Shown here: piece by piece, positions 20,301 through 31,243 of the stretch
Layout: each line of letters starts with the position of its first letter
Position numbering within the stretch: position 1 is the first letter of the stretch
Assembly (NCBI GenBank): GCA_020796225.1
Contig: CM036775.1
Span: 7,368,893 to 7,432,892 of the forward strand
DNA from: Arion vulgaris
Taxonomy: Eukaryota; Mollusca; Gastropoda; Stylommatophora; Arionidae
Length of the DNA stretch: 64,000 bases
Direction of reading: 5' to 3'
The notes under the pieces: model-generated
Database searches by the model: none
What the model saw: the letters and a program-made list of their open reading frames with translations, nothing else
What the model was told of the DNA's origin: nothing
Program-made: the position numbers and the translations under genes

Positions 20301-22714
20301 CTTCCTCACACCTCCATGGTACTACCTCACACCTCCCTGGTACTACCTCACACCTCCTGATACTACCTCACACCTCCTGGTACTACCTCACACCTCCCTG
20401 GTACTACCTCACACCTCCTGATACTACCTCACACCTCCATGGTACTACCTCACACCTCCCATGGTACTACCTCACACCTCCCTGGTACTACCTCACACCT
20501 CCCTGGTACTACCTCACGCCTCCCTGGTACTACCTCACACCTCCCTGGTACTACCTCACGCCTCCATGGTACTACCTCACACCTCCCTGGTACTACCTCA
20601 CGCCTCCCTGGTCCTACCTCACACCTCCCTGGTACTACCTCACACCTCCCTGGTACGCTCTGACTACCTCACACCTCCCTGGTACACCTCATCCACCTCC
20701 CTGGTACTACCTCACACCTCCCTGGTACTACCTCACACCTCCCTGGTACTACCTCACGCCTCCCTGGTACTACCTCACACCTCCCTGGTACTACCTCACC
20801 CTCCTGGTACTACCTCACACCTCCTGGTACTACTCCACCTCTGATACTCACCTCCTGGTACTACCTCACACCTCCATGGTACTACCTCCCACCTCCATGG
20901 TACTACCTCACACCTCCCTGGTACTACCTCACACCTCCTTGGTACTACCTCACACCTCCCTGGTACTACCTCACACCTCCTGGTACTACCTCACACCTCC
21001 TGGTACTACCTCACACCTCCTGGTACTACCTCACACCTCCCATGGTACTACCTCACACCTCCCTGGTACTACCTCACACCTCCATGGTACTACCTCACCC
21101 TCCCTGTACTACCTCACACCTCCTGGTACTACCTCACACCTCCCTGGTACTACCTCACACCTCCCTGATACTACCTCACACCTCCTGGTACTACCTCACA
21201 CCTCCCTGGTACTACCTCACACCTCCCTGGTCCTACCTCACACCTCCCTGGTACTACCTCACACCTCCATGGTACTACCTCACCCCTCCCATGGTACTAC
21301 CTCACACCTCCCTGGTACTACCTCACACCTCCCTGGTACTACCTCACACCTCCCTGGTACTACCTCACACCTCCCATGGTACTACCTCACACCTCCCTGG
21401 TACTACCTCACACCTCCCATGGTACTACCTCACACCTCCCTGGTACTACCTCACACCTCCCATGGTACTACCTCACACCTCCCATGGTACTACCTCACAC
21501 CTCCCATGGTACTACCTCACACCTCCCTGGTACTACCTCACACCTCCCTGGTACCTCGCTCCTACCTCACACCTCCCTGGTACTACCTCACACCTCCCTG
21601 GTACTACCTCACACCTCCCTGGTACTACCTCACGTCTCCCTGGTACTACCTCACGTCTCCTGGTACTACCACACCTCCTGGTACTACCTCACACCTCCTG
21701 GTACTACCTCACGTCTCCTGGTACTACCTCACGTCCTCCCTGGTACTCACCTCCGTACTACTCTCCCTGGTACTACCTCACACCTCCTGGTACTACCTCA
21801 CACCTCCCTGGTACTACCTCACACCTCCATGGTACTACCTCACACCTCCATGGTACTACCTCACACCTCCCTGGCTACCTACCTCCATGACCTCACCCTG
21901 GTACTACCTCACACCTCCTGGTACTACCTCACACCTCCTGGTACTACCTCACACCTCCATGGTACTACCTCACACCTCCATGGTACTACCTCACACCTCC
22001 ATGGTACTACCTCACACCTCCATGGTACTACCTCACACCTCCCTGGTACTACCTCACACCTCCATGGTACTACCTCACACCTCCCTGGTACTACCTCACA
22101 CCTCCTGGTACTACCTCACGCCTCCCTGGTACTACCTCACACCTCCATGGTACTACCTCACACCTCCATGGTACTACCTCACACCTCCCTGGTACTACCT
22201 CACACCTCCCTGGTACTACATCACACCTCCCTGGTACTACCTCACACCTCCATGGTACTACCTCACACCTCCCTGGTACTACCTCACACCTCCATGGTAC
22301 TGCCTCACACCTCCATGGTACTACCTCACACCTCCCTGGTACTACCTCACACCTCCCTGGTACTACCTCACACCTCCATGGTACTACCTCACACCTCCCT
22401 GGTACTACCTCACACCTCCATGGTACTACCTCACACCTCCATGGTACTACCTCACGCCTCCCTGGTACTACCTCACGCCTCCCTGGTAATACCTCACACC
22501 TCCAGGTACTACCTCACACCTCCCTGATACTACCTCACACCTCCCTGGTACTACCTCACCCCTCCCTGGTACTACCTCACACCTCCCTGGTACTACCTCA
22601 CGTCTCCATGGTACTCCTCACACCTCCTGGTACTACCTCACGCCTCCCTGGTACTACCTCCACCTCCCTGGTACTACCTCACGTCTCCCTGGTACTACCT
22701 CACGCCTCCCTGGT
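17311..22714. repeat. 5.4-kb minisatellite, 21-bp unit (TGGTACTACCTCACACCTCCC)
   Basis: About 250 copies of a 20-22-bp unit with CTGGTA/ATGGTA/CTGATA and CACACC/CACGCC/CACGTC variants. As 21 is a multiple of three and the unit has no stop, all three plus frames are open (LVLPHTS, GTTSHLP, WYYLTPP), giving frames up to about 880 codons. Slips of 1-2 bases recur throughout, which a real protein would not tolerate. Confidence 0.97.
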
Positions 22715-22730
22715 GAGTCGCCCCTCCCAT

Positions 22731-22743
22731 GTTGAGAACCACT
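22731..22743. other. hAT-like terminal motif at the right edge of the minisatellite
   Basis: GTTGAGAACCACTG reads CAGTGGTTCTCAAC on the minus strand, a sequence typical of hAT element ends. No matching left end is visible at 17311. Confidence 0.3.
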
Positions 22744-22849
22744 GAGCTAGAGTCTAATAATATTACTTGATAGAATGCAACTAATACCTTCTGAGTGTTA
22801 GCTAAGGTGTTACAGGTGTGAAGATTATTCTACAGGTAATGTACCTAAT

Positions 22850-22975
22850 TTGGGCGCCCGAGTGGTTACCTGGGCCCAAATTATGTGTGTCAAGAATAGA
22901 ACCACTGTTACCTGCCACGCATGTCGTAAGAGACGAATAAGGAGGTTGGTATGGGGCTAGCTACCCCAACCCGTA
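22850..22975 (+). mobile_element. SINE-D head fragment
   Basis: CCCGAGTGGTTACCTGGGCC, AGAATAGAACCACTGTTACC and GCCACGCATGTCGTAAGAG blocks; then a different 3' part. Partial. Confidence 0.65.
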
Positions 22976-23147
22976 AAATTCACTAGATAGCTACAGAAAC
23001 CCCAATCAGGAAAATTCATAGCTCGCCACTCGAGGAAGGTCTCCGTAAGGAGGGACTCATGGCAAGAAAATGAGAAGATAGTGGAAAGAGCTAGAAAATA
23101 TAGCATTAGATAGTCGGGCTTCGAAGTAATTAGCTGCAGATATATGC
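22976..23147. other. Unassigned stretch
   Basis: Between SINE-D and MITE-4; no family recognised. Confidence 0.3.
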
Positions 23148-23385
23148 CCCCAGCCCTTTCGCTGCCACATACTTTCTGAAAACTGATCTAAAAATAGCTA
23201 CTCTTTGTTTCTAGGTAACAAACGTGAATGTATGCCTATAGCAGTGACAGTAGCAATGTATAACGTGTTAACACGTCTTTGGTCCCCGGAGGAGAGATAA
23301 TAACAGACGTGTTAATGCGTCTTTAGAAGTGAATGGGAAAACGTATATATACGTCCTTAGCAGCTAAAGCGCTAGTGGCGGAGGG
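23148..23385 (-). mobile_element. MITE-4 copy
   Basis: Starts CCCTTTCGCTGCCACATACT and ends CGTCCTTAGCAGCTAAAG, inverted ends of about 12 bases. Internal palindromes CGTATATATACG and GTGTTAACACG. Inverse of 7205-7452. Confidence 0.6.
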
Positions 23386-23614
23386 TGAAGAAGAGAATGT
23401 ACCTAGCTGATCTGTAAAGATGGAACTTATTGACATATTATATATAGCCTTTTTAAACGTTACATGCAGTTAATTAACTTGTGCTATACGACAGGCCATA
23501 TGACAATCCTCGTAGACAGGACCAATTTTCCGAATAACCCTTTGACAAACCACGATAACAAACATGAACTTACATTACTTTCTAGTGTTTTGGTGGTATC
23601 AACTTAGAGATTAA
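23386..23614. other. Unassigned stretch
   Basis: No gene or repeat family recognised. Confidence 0.3.
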
Positions 23615-24043
23615 TTAATTGATTGATTGATATGGTCATCATCATTGCATTTCGGTCAGTAACCATGTGTGCTCCAATCTATTTCTTAGACAAGAAGATC
23701 TCAGCTGCAGTGCATGATCTCTGTAGCACCGGCGAATGTCCCCAATGTAATTTTGAAAATGGTAAAGATAATTTGTAGGAAATTTATTTTTAATCTTTTC
23801 TAATGAATTTTGCCTGGGCAGAGGCTTTCCAGCCTGCCTTTTTGAACTGCTAAGATTTCTTTTACGAGCTCAAATTGAACAAGGGCCCTACTTTTTACCT
23901 TCTCTGATAGTACTAGGAACTCGATCTCACCTACACTGAGAACAGGGATCTCTGGAAAAATATCCAGATGGTTTCAGGAGGGAGCGATCCTGGTACCTTT
24001 GGCACTAAAAACGAGCACCTAATCTCTACGCCACAATGACCCT
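23615..24043 (-). mobile_element. SINE-A copy, near full length
   Basis: Tail ATTGATTGATTGATATGG at left; head at right (ACGAGCACCTAATCTCTACG then CCACAATG). About 430 bases without insertion, useful as the family reference. Confidence 0.88.
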
Positions 24044-24177
24044 CTAATTGACCTGGACTGCCTGGTTCAATTGGGAAATTGGGGACCCAGTCCAATAAAG
24101 TAACGGTTTTTTTTTTATTCGTTCCCATCTTTATGAATTCAGGCGTAGTCGTAGGCGTAGTCGTAGCGTCTTAAATG

Positions 24178-24440
24178 GCGCGTTGGTCTGCCCAAGTGGT
24201 TACCGGGGCCCAAATTTCGGGTGTAAAGAATAGAACCACTGTTACCTGCCACGCATGTCGTAAGAGGCGACTAAGGAAGTTTGACTGAAATCGGATGCAT
24301 GTGTCCTAAACGTGTAGAAATCTTATGCGTTTAGGGGCCTACCAAACTAATGTGCAACGTATTCATGTTCTTGGCAAAGATCAAATCATATCACAAAGAG
24401 TGATTAAAATTGGTCGTAAAGAACGAACGCAAAGAAGAAA
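24178..24440 (+). mobile_element. SINE-D copy, full length
   Basis: Head GCCCAAGTGGTTACCGGGGC, then GCCACGCATGTCGTAAGAGG, ATGTGTCCTAAACGTGTAG, AAATTGGTCGTAAAGAACG and tail AACGCAAAGAAG. The tail matches the 3' end of the LINE at 24560-25045. Confidence 0.85.
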
Positions 24441-24559
24441 TGGCGCGTTGGATTGATCTTGGCGAATGTGATTGTTTTTCTTATCTTAAGTAAACTGTCA
24501 AGCGCCATTCAGGCGAACCTTGCGTATGCCCTCAGAGGTAAAATATACAACATTTCTTC

Positions 24560-25045
24560 TTCTTCTTTGCGTTCGGTTTCGTATGCTCGTCTAAACCATG
24601 AGATGGGTTGCCTCTATGAAGCTGCATGTCAGTTGGAGTTCTTCGAGAGTTCCCATAGCTTGGTCTGTAAACTTTGTTCATGAGGCCATGTTTCATTTCG
24701 TTGGTGTATGTATGATAGACATGACTGCAGGCTGTGATCTGGAGTCTGGGTTACTGTCTGACCTGGACACTGTGCAGTCTGAGCAGGCTTTATTCCGTGC
24801 ATGTGATTGAGTCTGCAGTGACTTGTCGTTATGCGAAATATTGTTGCGTGCTGTTTACTGTTTAGTCTGCTGATGGGATCTTGTGGGTGTTTGCTGTGGA
24901 TTTGTTGCCTCCACAACTCTTTATACTTTCGCTTGATATGTTTGTTGATTTCTGGTAGTGACACTGGGTGTTTGTGTTGTATAAGTGTTGCTCCCTCCTT
25001 TGCCAGACTGTCTGCTCTCTCATTTCCTGGTATGTCACAGTGGAA
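24560..25045 (-). mobile_element. LINE RNase H and ORF2 C-terminus
   Basis: Minus strand reads HCDIPGNERADSLAKEGATL, SLPEINKHIKRKYKELWRQQ, then HATIFRITTSHCRLNHMHGI and a Cys/Gln-rich end (AQCPGQTVTQTPDHSLQSC). GNERADSLA is the RNase H C-terminal motif; FRLRTGH-like FRITTSH follows as usual. The 3' end GAACGCAAAGAAGAAGAAG is shared with SINE-D. 5' truncated at an AT microsatellite. Confidence 0.88.
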
Positions 25046-25254
25046 ATATATATATATATATGTATAAATATATAGTGTAGAACATGTTTACAGTTGAGTT
25101 TAGAGGTGAACATGAGTTTTAAATTCGGTGTGAAGGAGAAAATATATTTTAACTCTTTCATACTTTTGAGCCGATGAACAGGCTCAAGGTATTTTAGTAA
25201 GATGACGCAACGCCAGTATACCGGATAATTCAATTTAAGTTTCCCATGTGTTGC
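25046..25254. other. Unassigned stretch
   Basis: AT microsatellite at 25047-25071, then sequence with no recognised family. Phrases such as GTGAACATGAG resemble 26100-26210. Confidence 0.3.
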
Positions 25255-25492
25255 TGAGGCTCGCAAGGGAAACAAATAAATAGTAAAACTGCGACCTACA
25301 AGGCATGTCGAAAGAGGCGGTTAGGGAAGATACCCTGGTATTTGAAAAGGGTCGCAGAAATTGTATGTGTTGAGCTAGTTGTAGACGCATAACTGGCACA
25401 ACGTGAAATCGCTCTTAGGCTCAGACCACATACAAATCACAAACATTGGTTAATAAATGGTTAATATGCGGCGCTCGATGAAGGTGATTATA
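25255..25492 (+). mobile_element. SINE-C copy
   Basis: GAGGCTCGCAAGGGAAAC, ACCTACAAGGCATGTCGAAA, TTAGGCTCAGACCACATAC. Tail diverged (GGCGCTCGATGAAGG). Confidence 0.75.
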
Positions 25493-25500
25493 ACAAATCA

Positions 25501-25712
25501 GGCCCGTCTGCCCAGCGTGTTCGTAGCGCGTTGGACTACGGGTGACTACCCTCTGTGTGTGCGGGTTCAAGTGCGGGATGGCAGAAAAAGCCACAGATTC
25601 CCCAGATGTACGGTATTCGTGGCACCGAACTGAAGGGTTACGATGTCCATGGCACTGAGCCGAAGAGCTGAAAAGCTCAAGTGCTTCTGGATCGGAAAAA
25701 AAGAAAATAGAG
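25501..25712 (+). mobile_element. SINE-B copy, full length
   Basis: Head TTCGTAGCGCGTTGGACTAC (A box) and GTGCGGGTTCAAGTGCGG (B box), body to GGATCGGAAAAAAAGAAAAT. The 32-bp array follows directly. Confidence 0.88.
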
Positions 25713-25718
25713 TAACAA

Positions 25719-26028
25719 GATGCAGTATAACTCAGCAGATGCCAGGATGCAGTATAACTCAGCAGATGTGACACCAGGATGCAGTATAACTCAGCAGATG
25801 TGACACCAGGATGCGGTATAACTCAGCAGATGTGACACCAGGATGCAGTATAACTCAGCAGATGTGACACCAGGATGCAGTATAACTCAGCAGATGTGAC
25901 ACCAGGATGCAGTATAACTCAGCATATGTGACACCAAGATGCAGTATAACTCAGCAGATGTGACACCAGGATGCAGTATAACTCAGCATATGTGACACCA
26001 GGATGCAGTATAACTCAGCAGATGTGAT
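25719..26028. repeat. 32-bp minisatellite (GCAGTATAACTCAGCAGATG...)
   Basis: About ten copies of GCAGTATAACTCAGCAGATG followed by TGACACCAGGAT. The first copies lack the TGACACCA part. Directly 3' of a SINE-B tail. Confidence 0.95.
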
Positions 26029-26234
26029 ATTTAAAAGTGGTGACTTGAGGTCTTCAAATCTTCACAGTGAAGTTAGGTGAATGTGAAGATTGATGCACTT
26101 AGAGTGTGATAAGTAAGAAGTTATGTACATTTGAAATTAGTTGCATGTGAACTTCTATTTTAATTTGAGTGTGAAAGTGAACATAATATAAAGTTGAGTG
26201 TAACGGTGACACAGACATTCATAAATGGATATTT
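26029..26234. other. Unassigned stretch in channel intron
   Basis: GTGAA-rich simple sequence; no channel exon recognised. Confidence 0.3.
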
Positions 26235-26585
26235 ACGTAGAATAGAGGGACTGAGATGCTATGATAAGATTACGAACGAGGAACTCAGAGAAAGAACTAA
26301 GCAGATACCAGTGGAGAATGAGCTGTGGAAGAAACGCTGGCGATGGATATGACACATAGTGAAAAGATCAAATGAAAGCATATAAATACAGGCACTGTTT
26401 TGGAACCCGCAGGGAAAGAGGAGTAGGAAAGGTCTGGACATACCTGTTGAAGAGAGCTGGAGACTGATAAGTATAACATGGAAATAATTGGAAGAGATGG
26501 TAGGAGAGAGGAAGAGCTGGAAGAAGTGTGTTGATGACATGTGCTCGTTGGGAGTTGAAATGTGAAGAAGAAGAAGAAGAAGAAG
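26235..26585 (+). mobile_element. LINE ORF2 C-terminal fragment with GAA tail
   Basis: LRRIEGLRCYDKITNEELRE, RTKQIPVENELWKKRWRWI, NPQGKRSRKGLDIPVEESW, and W-x-x-CVDDMCSLGV before a GAAGAAGAAGAAG tail. A widespread LINE ORF2 ending with internal stops. It lies about 50 bases inside the channel intron, antisense to the gene. Confidence 0.85.
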
Positions 26586-26636
26586 GGGAGGTAAACATGC
26601 ATATTAAACCCAATGTGAAGATGAAATATCAAATCT

Positions 26637-26642
26637 ACTTAC
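26637..26642 (-). other. 5' splice site of the K2P exon
   Basis: On the minus strand AGA|GTAAGT, a full consensus donor, falls directly after the TM1 extracellular cap start (STIR) in phase 0. Read-through into the intron adds only 12 codons (VSRFDISSSHWV) before a stop. Confidence 0.85.
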
Positions 26643-29600
26643 TCTGATGGTGCTGCGGACTGTATACTCCGCCTGGTTCTCTAACGCTTGAAATATAAAC
26701 CCTCCTAGTATCGTATAGGCGACGACAAGAGAACACAGTCCGATATGAGAGAAGAGAAAAGCAATGAACTTCTTGCAATATTGTACACACTTCCTTTTCC
26801 GTTCTCGAAGAGTACTTTCCCTTCGTTGACGCATACGTCGAGATGTTGGATGTGGTAGAGGTGGTAGAGGTTCCTCACCTTGCATAGGTTCAATAGGTAG
26901 GTGTTCAAAACGAAGCTGTTTTCTTGTATAACCCAGGGAGAACTCTGGCTCGTAAACATCGTCATCAATAATGTCTGTTTCTTTGCTGATTTCAAACTTA
27001 CTGAGGTTCAACTCGTTTTCTATAGTAATTAGTGTGTCACTAGAGACTCTGTGTACAGACGGTTCATCTTCAAGTATCTCATCAGATGCTTTCTCATTAC
27101 GTTTTCTTTCTCTGTACTTGGCTAAGCGATTTTTTAAAAGAATGACCGCTGTCAGTGATAGTTTTTTTGGTTTTGGAAGCAAAGAAAATTCATCATTTTT
27201 GTTATCCGTGCTTGATTTTGTACTCGAACCCGGGACTAATAGCTGTGGTCTAATATCTTCTACTGCATATCGTCTACCCTTAGCGTGTATTGGGATACGT
27301 TTTTCTGATGATACTCTGCTTATTCGAGATGGTAACGTTAAAGACCTTTCTACGGCTGTGGTTCTGCCTTTCTCAGAAGAGCTTGCAATACGTAAATCTC
27401 CCAAAGAGGATCTCTGGAAAGACTCTTTATGTCTTTTAATATCTGTTGGTATGAACGTATCACTGACTGTGCTTCCTCTTCTAACAGGCTTCTTCTTCTT
27501 TGAGAAGCTAGTTAGCAACTTCTTTGATTTCGAAGTCTTTTTTCGTATTAGCGCGTTGATCAACCACGCTGATGTTTGGCTTTCCTTATCAACCATTACT
27601 TTGAATTTACTTTCATCAACACTTTTGTTTACTGTGTTATCAACAAGTAATGGTGATGATGTGGCATGGTCTATATTCTCTTTTTTATCTAACCTTGATT
27701 CGCTTTTTTTACTTCCAGAATCTTCGTGTTTTCCAGATTTTTTCTTAACAGAAGATTTCGATGATTTATTTTGCTTTCCTTTTGAAATAACGCTTGATTG
27801 ATTTTTTCGATTGACTTTTGATTGTTCCTTGAGGAAATCTGATAATGAATGTCCACTGAATGTGTGGACTTTGTGGATTCCGATTTCTAATCCATGGATT
27901 AATGGCAAATCCATGTGTAGATTTATATTCGTGTTCTTTGACGTGTCCAATTTTTCTTCAGTACTGATAGCATTTGTATTAATATCAATAACATTGGGAT
28001 CAGATGATGTCTTGGGTACTTGTGATAATGAGCCTTGGGATATTTCTCTTTCAATATTCGCTTTACACACAGGAATGAAAGGTGATATAGCACAGGTAGG
28101 AACTTCGTGTGTGTCGGCTGATGTTGCACAAACGTTGATTTCTGATTTAGGGGCTGTATGAATGCTGATTTCTGGTTTTTGTGTGGCGTGAATGATTTCT
28201 GATTTGGGAGTGGCATGAATGTTGATTTCTGTGCTGGGCATGGCATGAACAGATTTAGCCTCTGATTTGAATGAGTCTGAGATGTTGGTTTGTGATTTTT
28301 GCGTGACGTGAGCGCTGATGTCTAATTTTGATTTATTATCATTGCCAATTAAAATTTGTGGTTTGGTCTCAATGCTGGTCTCATTCGATAATTCAATGTG
28401 TTCTTTAACAGAAGACTTCAGAATACCTTTTTTCGGTGACGTATCTATTTTTCTTGAAGACGAAGGTTGCGTGTTTTCTGGGACACCCTGATGAAGCTGA
28501 GGAGAAGCTATTAAAGGTTGTGTTGATCTTTCTACTGGGCTGATCGTCGATGAAGATCCAGAAGAAGAAGAAGAATTTAATGTTATACCATTCTGATCTG
28601 GTGATGTTTTAACAACCGTTTTGTTTCTTGCTGGAGAAAATGTTCTTCTATATTTATTCTGTGCGATCGTACCCATTACAGGTACACGTTTTTGGTCTGT
28701 TCGTTCTGTAGTCACATGATTTCCATTTACTGTTCCAGGCTCGTCTTGAATGACCAGTGTTGTAGTACTAGCAGCTGACAATCTGTCCAGTTCAAACTTG
28801 ACCCTTTCCTTACCAGCGTTTGGAGATGTTGAGAATGCATCCGCTGATCCTGTGCGCTGTCGTCTATCGTCTTGTACTGTGAATTGTCTAGAATATAGTC
28901 CTCGCGATTTGTAACGGCCATCTGCGTCACTTTGTGATCGTCTAATACCCCTAGGTACGTATCTTGGTTCAGCATCTGCCTCATGTTGGTCTGGAATATT
29001 TGCTGCGGTAAAATCATTCTCCTGTAGATCCTTTTCAACCTTTGGAACAAGACTTCCCTGTTTGATGTTCGAAGGTTTGCGAGAACGATTTGGAAGCAAG
29101 CTTTGCTGATTTTGTTCTCGAGAAGTTTCCAGAAGCTTTTCCAAAACAGCAGGGTTAAATGTACGACCGGTTTTTTCACGTTTACCGGAACTCCCAGCTT
29201 CCACTTCTTCTGGGGGTGTTGAAAATGAAGCATCGTCGTCATCGCTTTCGTTTTCAACGTAACCCTGGTCAGATGAACGAAATGAAGAGGTCATTGAGTT
29301 AATCTGTGGGCTTGACGACACAGAACTAGTTTCGCCAATGCTGTCATCAAGTTTTATAAAAGTAGGCCTATTATTAGCACTCGAGATTACTTTGTTGTTG
29401 CCCTCGTCTTGGGCTCGGTCTATAGAAACACGAGGAGCAGCTACTAGAACTGGAGAGATACATAATCTACTTATAAAAGAATTTTCAATTTTCTCTTTTT
29501 TGGGGGGCTCTTTCTTCAGTTTAAGTGTCTCTTGTGATATTTTTTTCTTATCATTCTGAATCACATTTGGAGATGTGTCTCTTGAGGTCACACCAGAATC

Positions 29601-30881
29601 ACTGGACTGACTGACTCGATGAGTGCGACCTATAGAAGAAGGTACACTTTGTCGAAGTTCTAGAAATTTAGAAAGAGAAGCCTTTCGTTTCACTTTAGCT
29701 TCCAAAGCTTCTTCGGTGAGTGTACGACGAGGGCTAGAACTTTTCGAGTGAATACGTTTCTGATGGAGTCTATTATCTTGGGAAGGATTGTTATCGTCTA
29801 CACTTAATTGTATATTGTCTATGTCTACACTTGAAGTTCTGTTAACATGTCTATCAGATATGTGCTTGTTTACGTCTACATCTACATCACCTTTTGCTTT
29901 GAGCATATTTCGACTTGAGTTACTTGTTTCAACAGTAGAATCAACTAATTTTGATGTATCGTTTCCAATCTCTGTTGTAGATGAATCAACCTCATTTGTT
30001 GCAATATTAGTCAACGGAGAATATGAAAGACGTTTTTGTGCTGTATTTCTTTTGTCTTCGTTATGTTTCTTCCATTTACTTTCTTGTAAAGCTGACGAGG
30101 AAAATCGTTTGGTAGATGTTTGATTAAGAGGGTCCGATGTCTGATCTATTGCTGCAAGAATTGGTGAGGACATATACATAACAGATGATGGTGTTGGTGT
30201 CATATCATCACGACGTGGTGAACGACTAGCTGAGTTACCTCGCCGCTGCCGCTGCTCCTTAACAGCATCGGCAACAGTCATATGAAGCAAGCGATCTCTA
30301 GGTTGGATTCTGGAGTCGTAGGAGTAATGTTGAGAAGCTTGTTTCATGCTACTTCTCAGAAGCATTGGATTCCCTGCTTCCTCGACGTCCTTCCTCATCA
30401 GCGTAGTACTATTCTTACCCTCTGTATTAACGTTTTCAGCGCTGTCGTACTTTTTCCCCGCTGCTTCATGTAAGCTCTTACTTAAATCAACCTCTGACAT
30501 GCTCTGTTTCCTCCTTCTAAAGAAGCTTGAGAACCTGCTTCTAGAACCGCTCCTGGATCGAGACTTTGACCGTTCCCGTTTCCGTGGCGACTGCCCTCTT
30601 CCGTGAGATCCCTCAACATCCTCCAATGAGTCACCATCATCGGAAACACGTGATACCCTCTTTGATTCACTCTGCGCACCGCTTTCTGTCAATTCAGCAG
30701 CATTTGGCAGAAGAACATCTGCAGACTTCTTGGAATGTGTTTCCTTTGAAGAGTTCCCTTTAGAAGATTTTTTTTTAGATTTAGAACTAACCATAGTTGC
30801 TTTCTTCTCTCTCTTTCCATCCTTAGCAGACTCATTTCGTTTCTTTTCGCTTGAATTTAATTTGGAACTGTCATTTTCCAT
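26643..30881 (-). CDS. Two-pore-domain (K2P, TWiK-like) potassium channel, 5' coding exon
   Basis: K2P channels carry potassium leak currents across the plasma membrane; each subunit has four helices and two pore loops. This exon encodes 1413 residues. The last about 55 are channel-like: a basic run (RRMRQRRESTLRERKRK, 1348-1364), then CKKFIAFLFSHIGLCSLVVA and YTILGGFIFQALENQ, i.e. TM1 (about 1372-1397) and the start of the cap, ending at a GTAAGT donor. The preceding 1340 residues are cytosolic, hydrophilic and Ser/Lys-rich: a Lys-rich start, an RS-like block (98-134), degenerate repeats around IHATPKSEI (about 855-925), possible basophilic-kinase sites (KRKASL near 398, VRRGST near 1131) and a LPPLPHP motif (1338). 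Usual K2P N-termini are short. An in-frame TGA lies 30 bases before the ATG (context GAAATGG). Pores and TM2-4 must lie in later exons not seen here. High confidence in coding status; the subfamily rests on the TM1 region only. Confidence 0.88.
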
Positions 30882-31111
30882 TTCGTATTCTCTCCAACAA
30901 TGACAAAGTCATAGGCGGAGCCGAGCTACATTAAAGGGGGGTTCATCAAAGAGTAATTGAAGAAATCATATTCCAGTCATGCATAAGGCTTGTGAAGCTC
31001 GTCTCTATTGATGCCTTTCTCGACAAGGTTGCAGGATTTAGAATATTTTGAAAACGAAGATTTAAGAATTCCAATTCAGTTAGTCATCAGGGGTGTATCT
31101 CAATAGTTTAC
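30882..31111 (-). other. Probable 5' UTR of the K2P gene, with upstream acceptor
   Basis: The minus strand at 31112-31127 reads ATTCTAATCTTTACAG, a plausible branch-point and acceptor, placing a 5' UTR segment at 31111-30882 ahead of the ATG. In-frame TGA at 30909-30911 excludes N-terminal extension in this segment. No promoter can be assigned; the first exon would lie further right. Confidence 0.4.
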
Positions 31112-31243
31112 CTGTAAAGATTAGAATACAATTAGTTAACTTTCAGTAAATGCAACAAATAAAACTCCAGAACATAGAAGAAATTAAACAAACCAATGTG
31201 TTCAAATACTTAGAGGCAATCTTCACTGAAGAATTAAGTTAGA

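Noticed and set aside
19856..22489. 877-codon open frame of repeating VLPHTS/WYYLTPP words
   Set aside because: Product of a stop-free 21-bp minisatellite; all plus frames are open, frame slips are frequent, and no codon bias or start context is visible.
26971..27801. 276-codon plus-strand frame
   Set aside because: Antisense shadow of the K2P exon; the minus-strand frame is far longer and has TM1, donor and start evidence.
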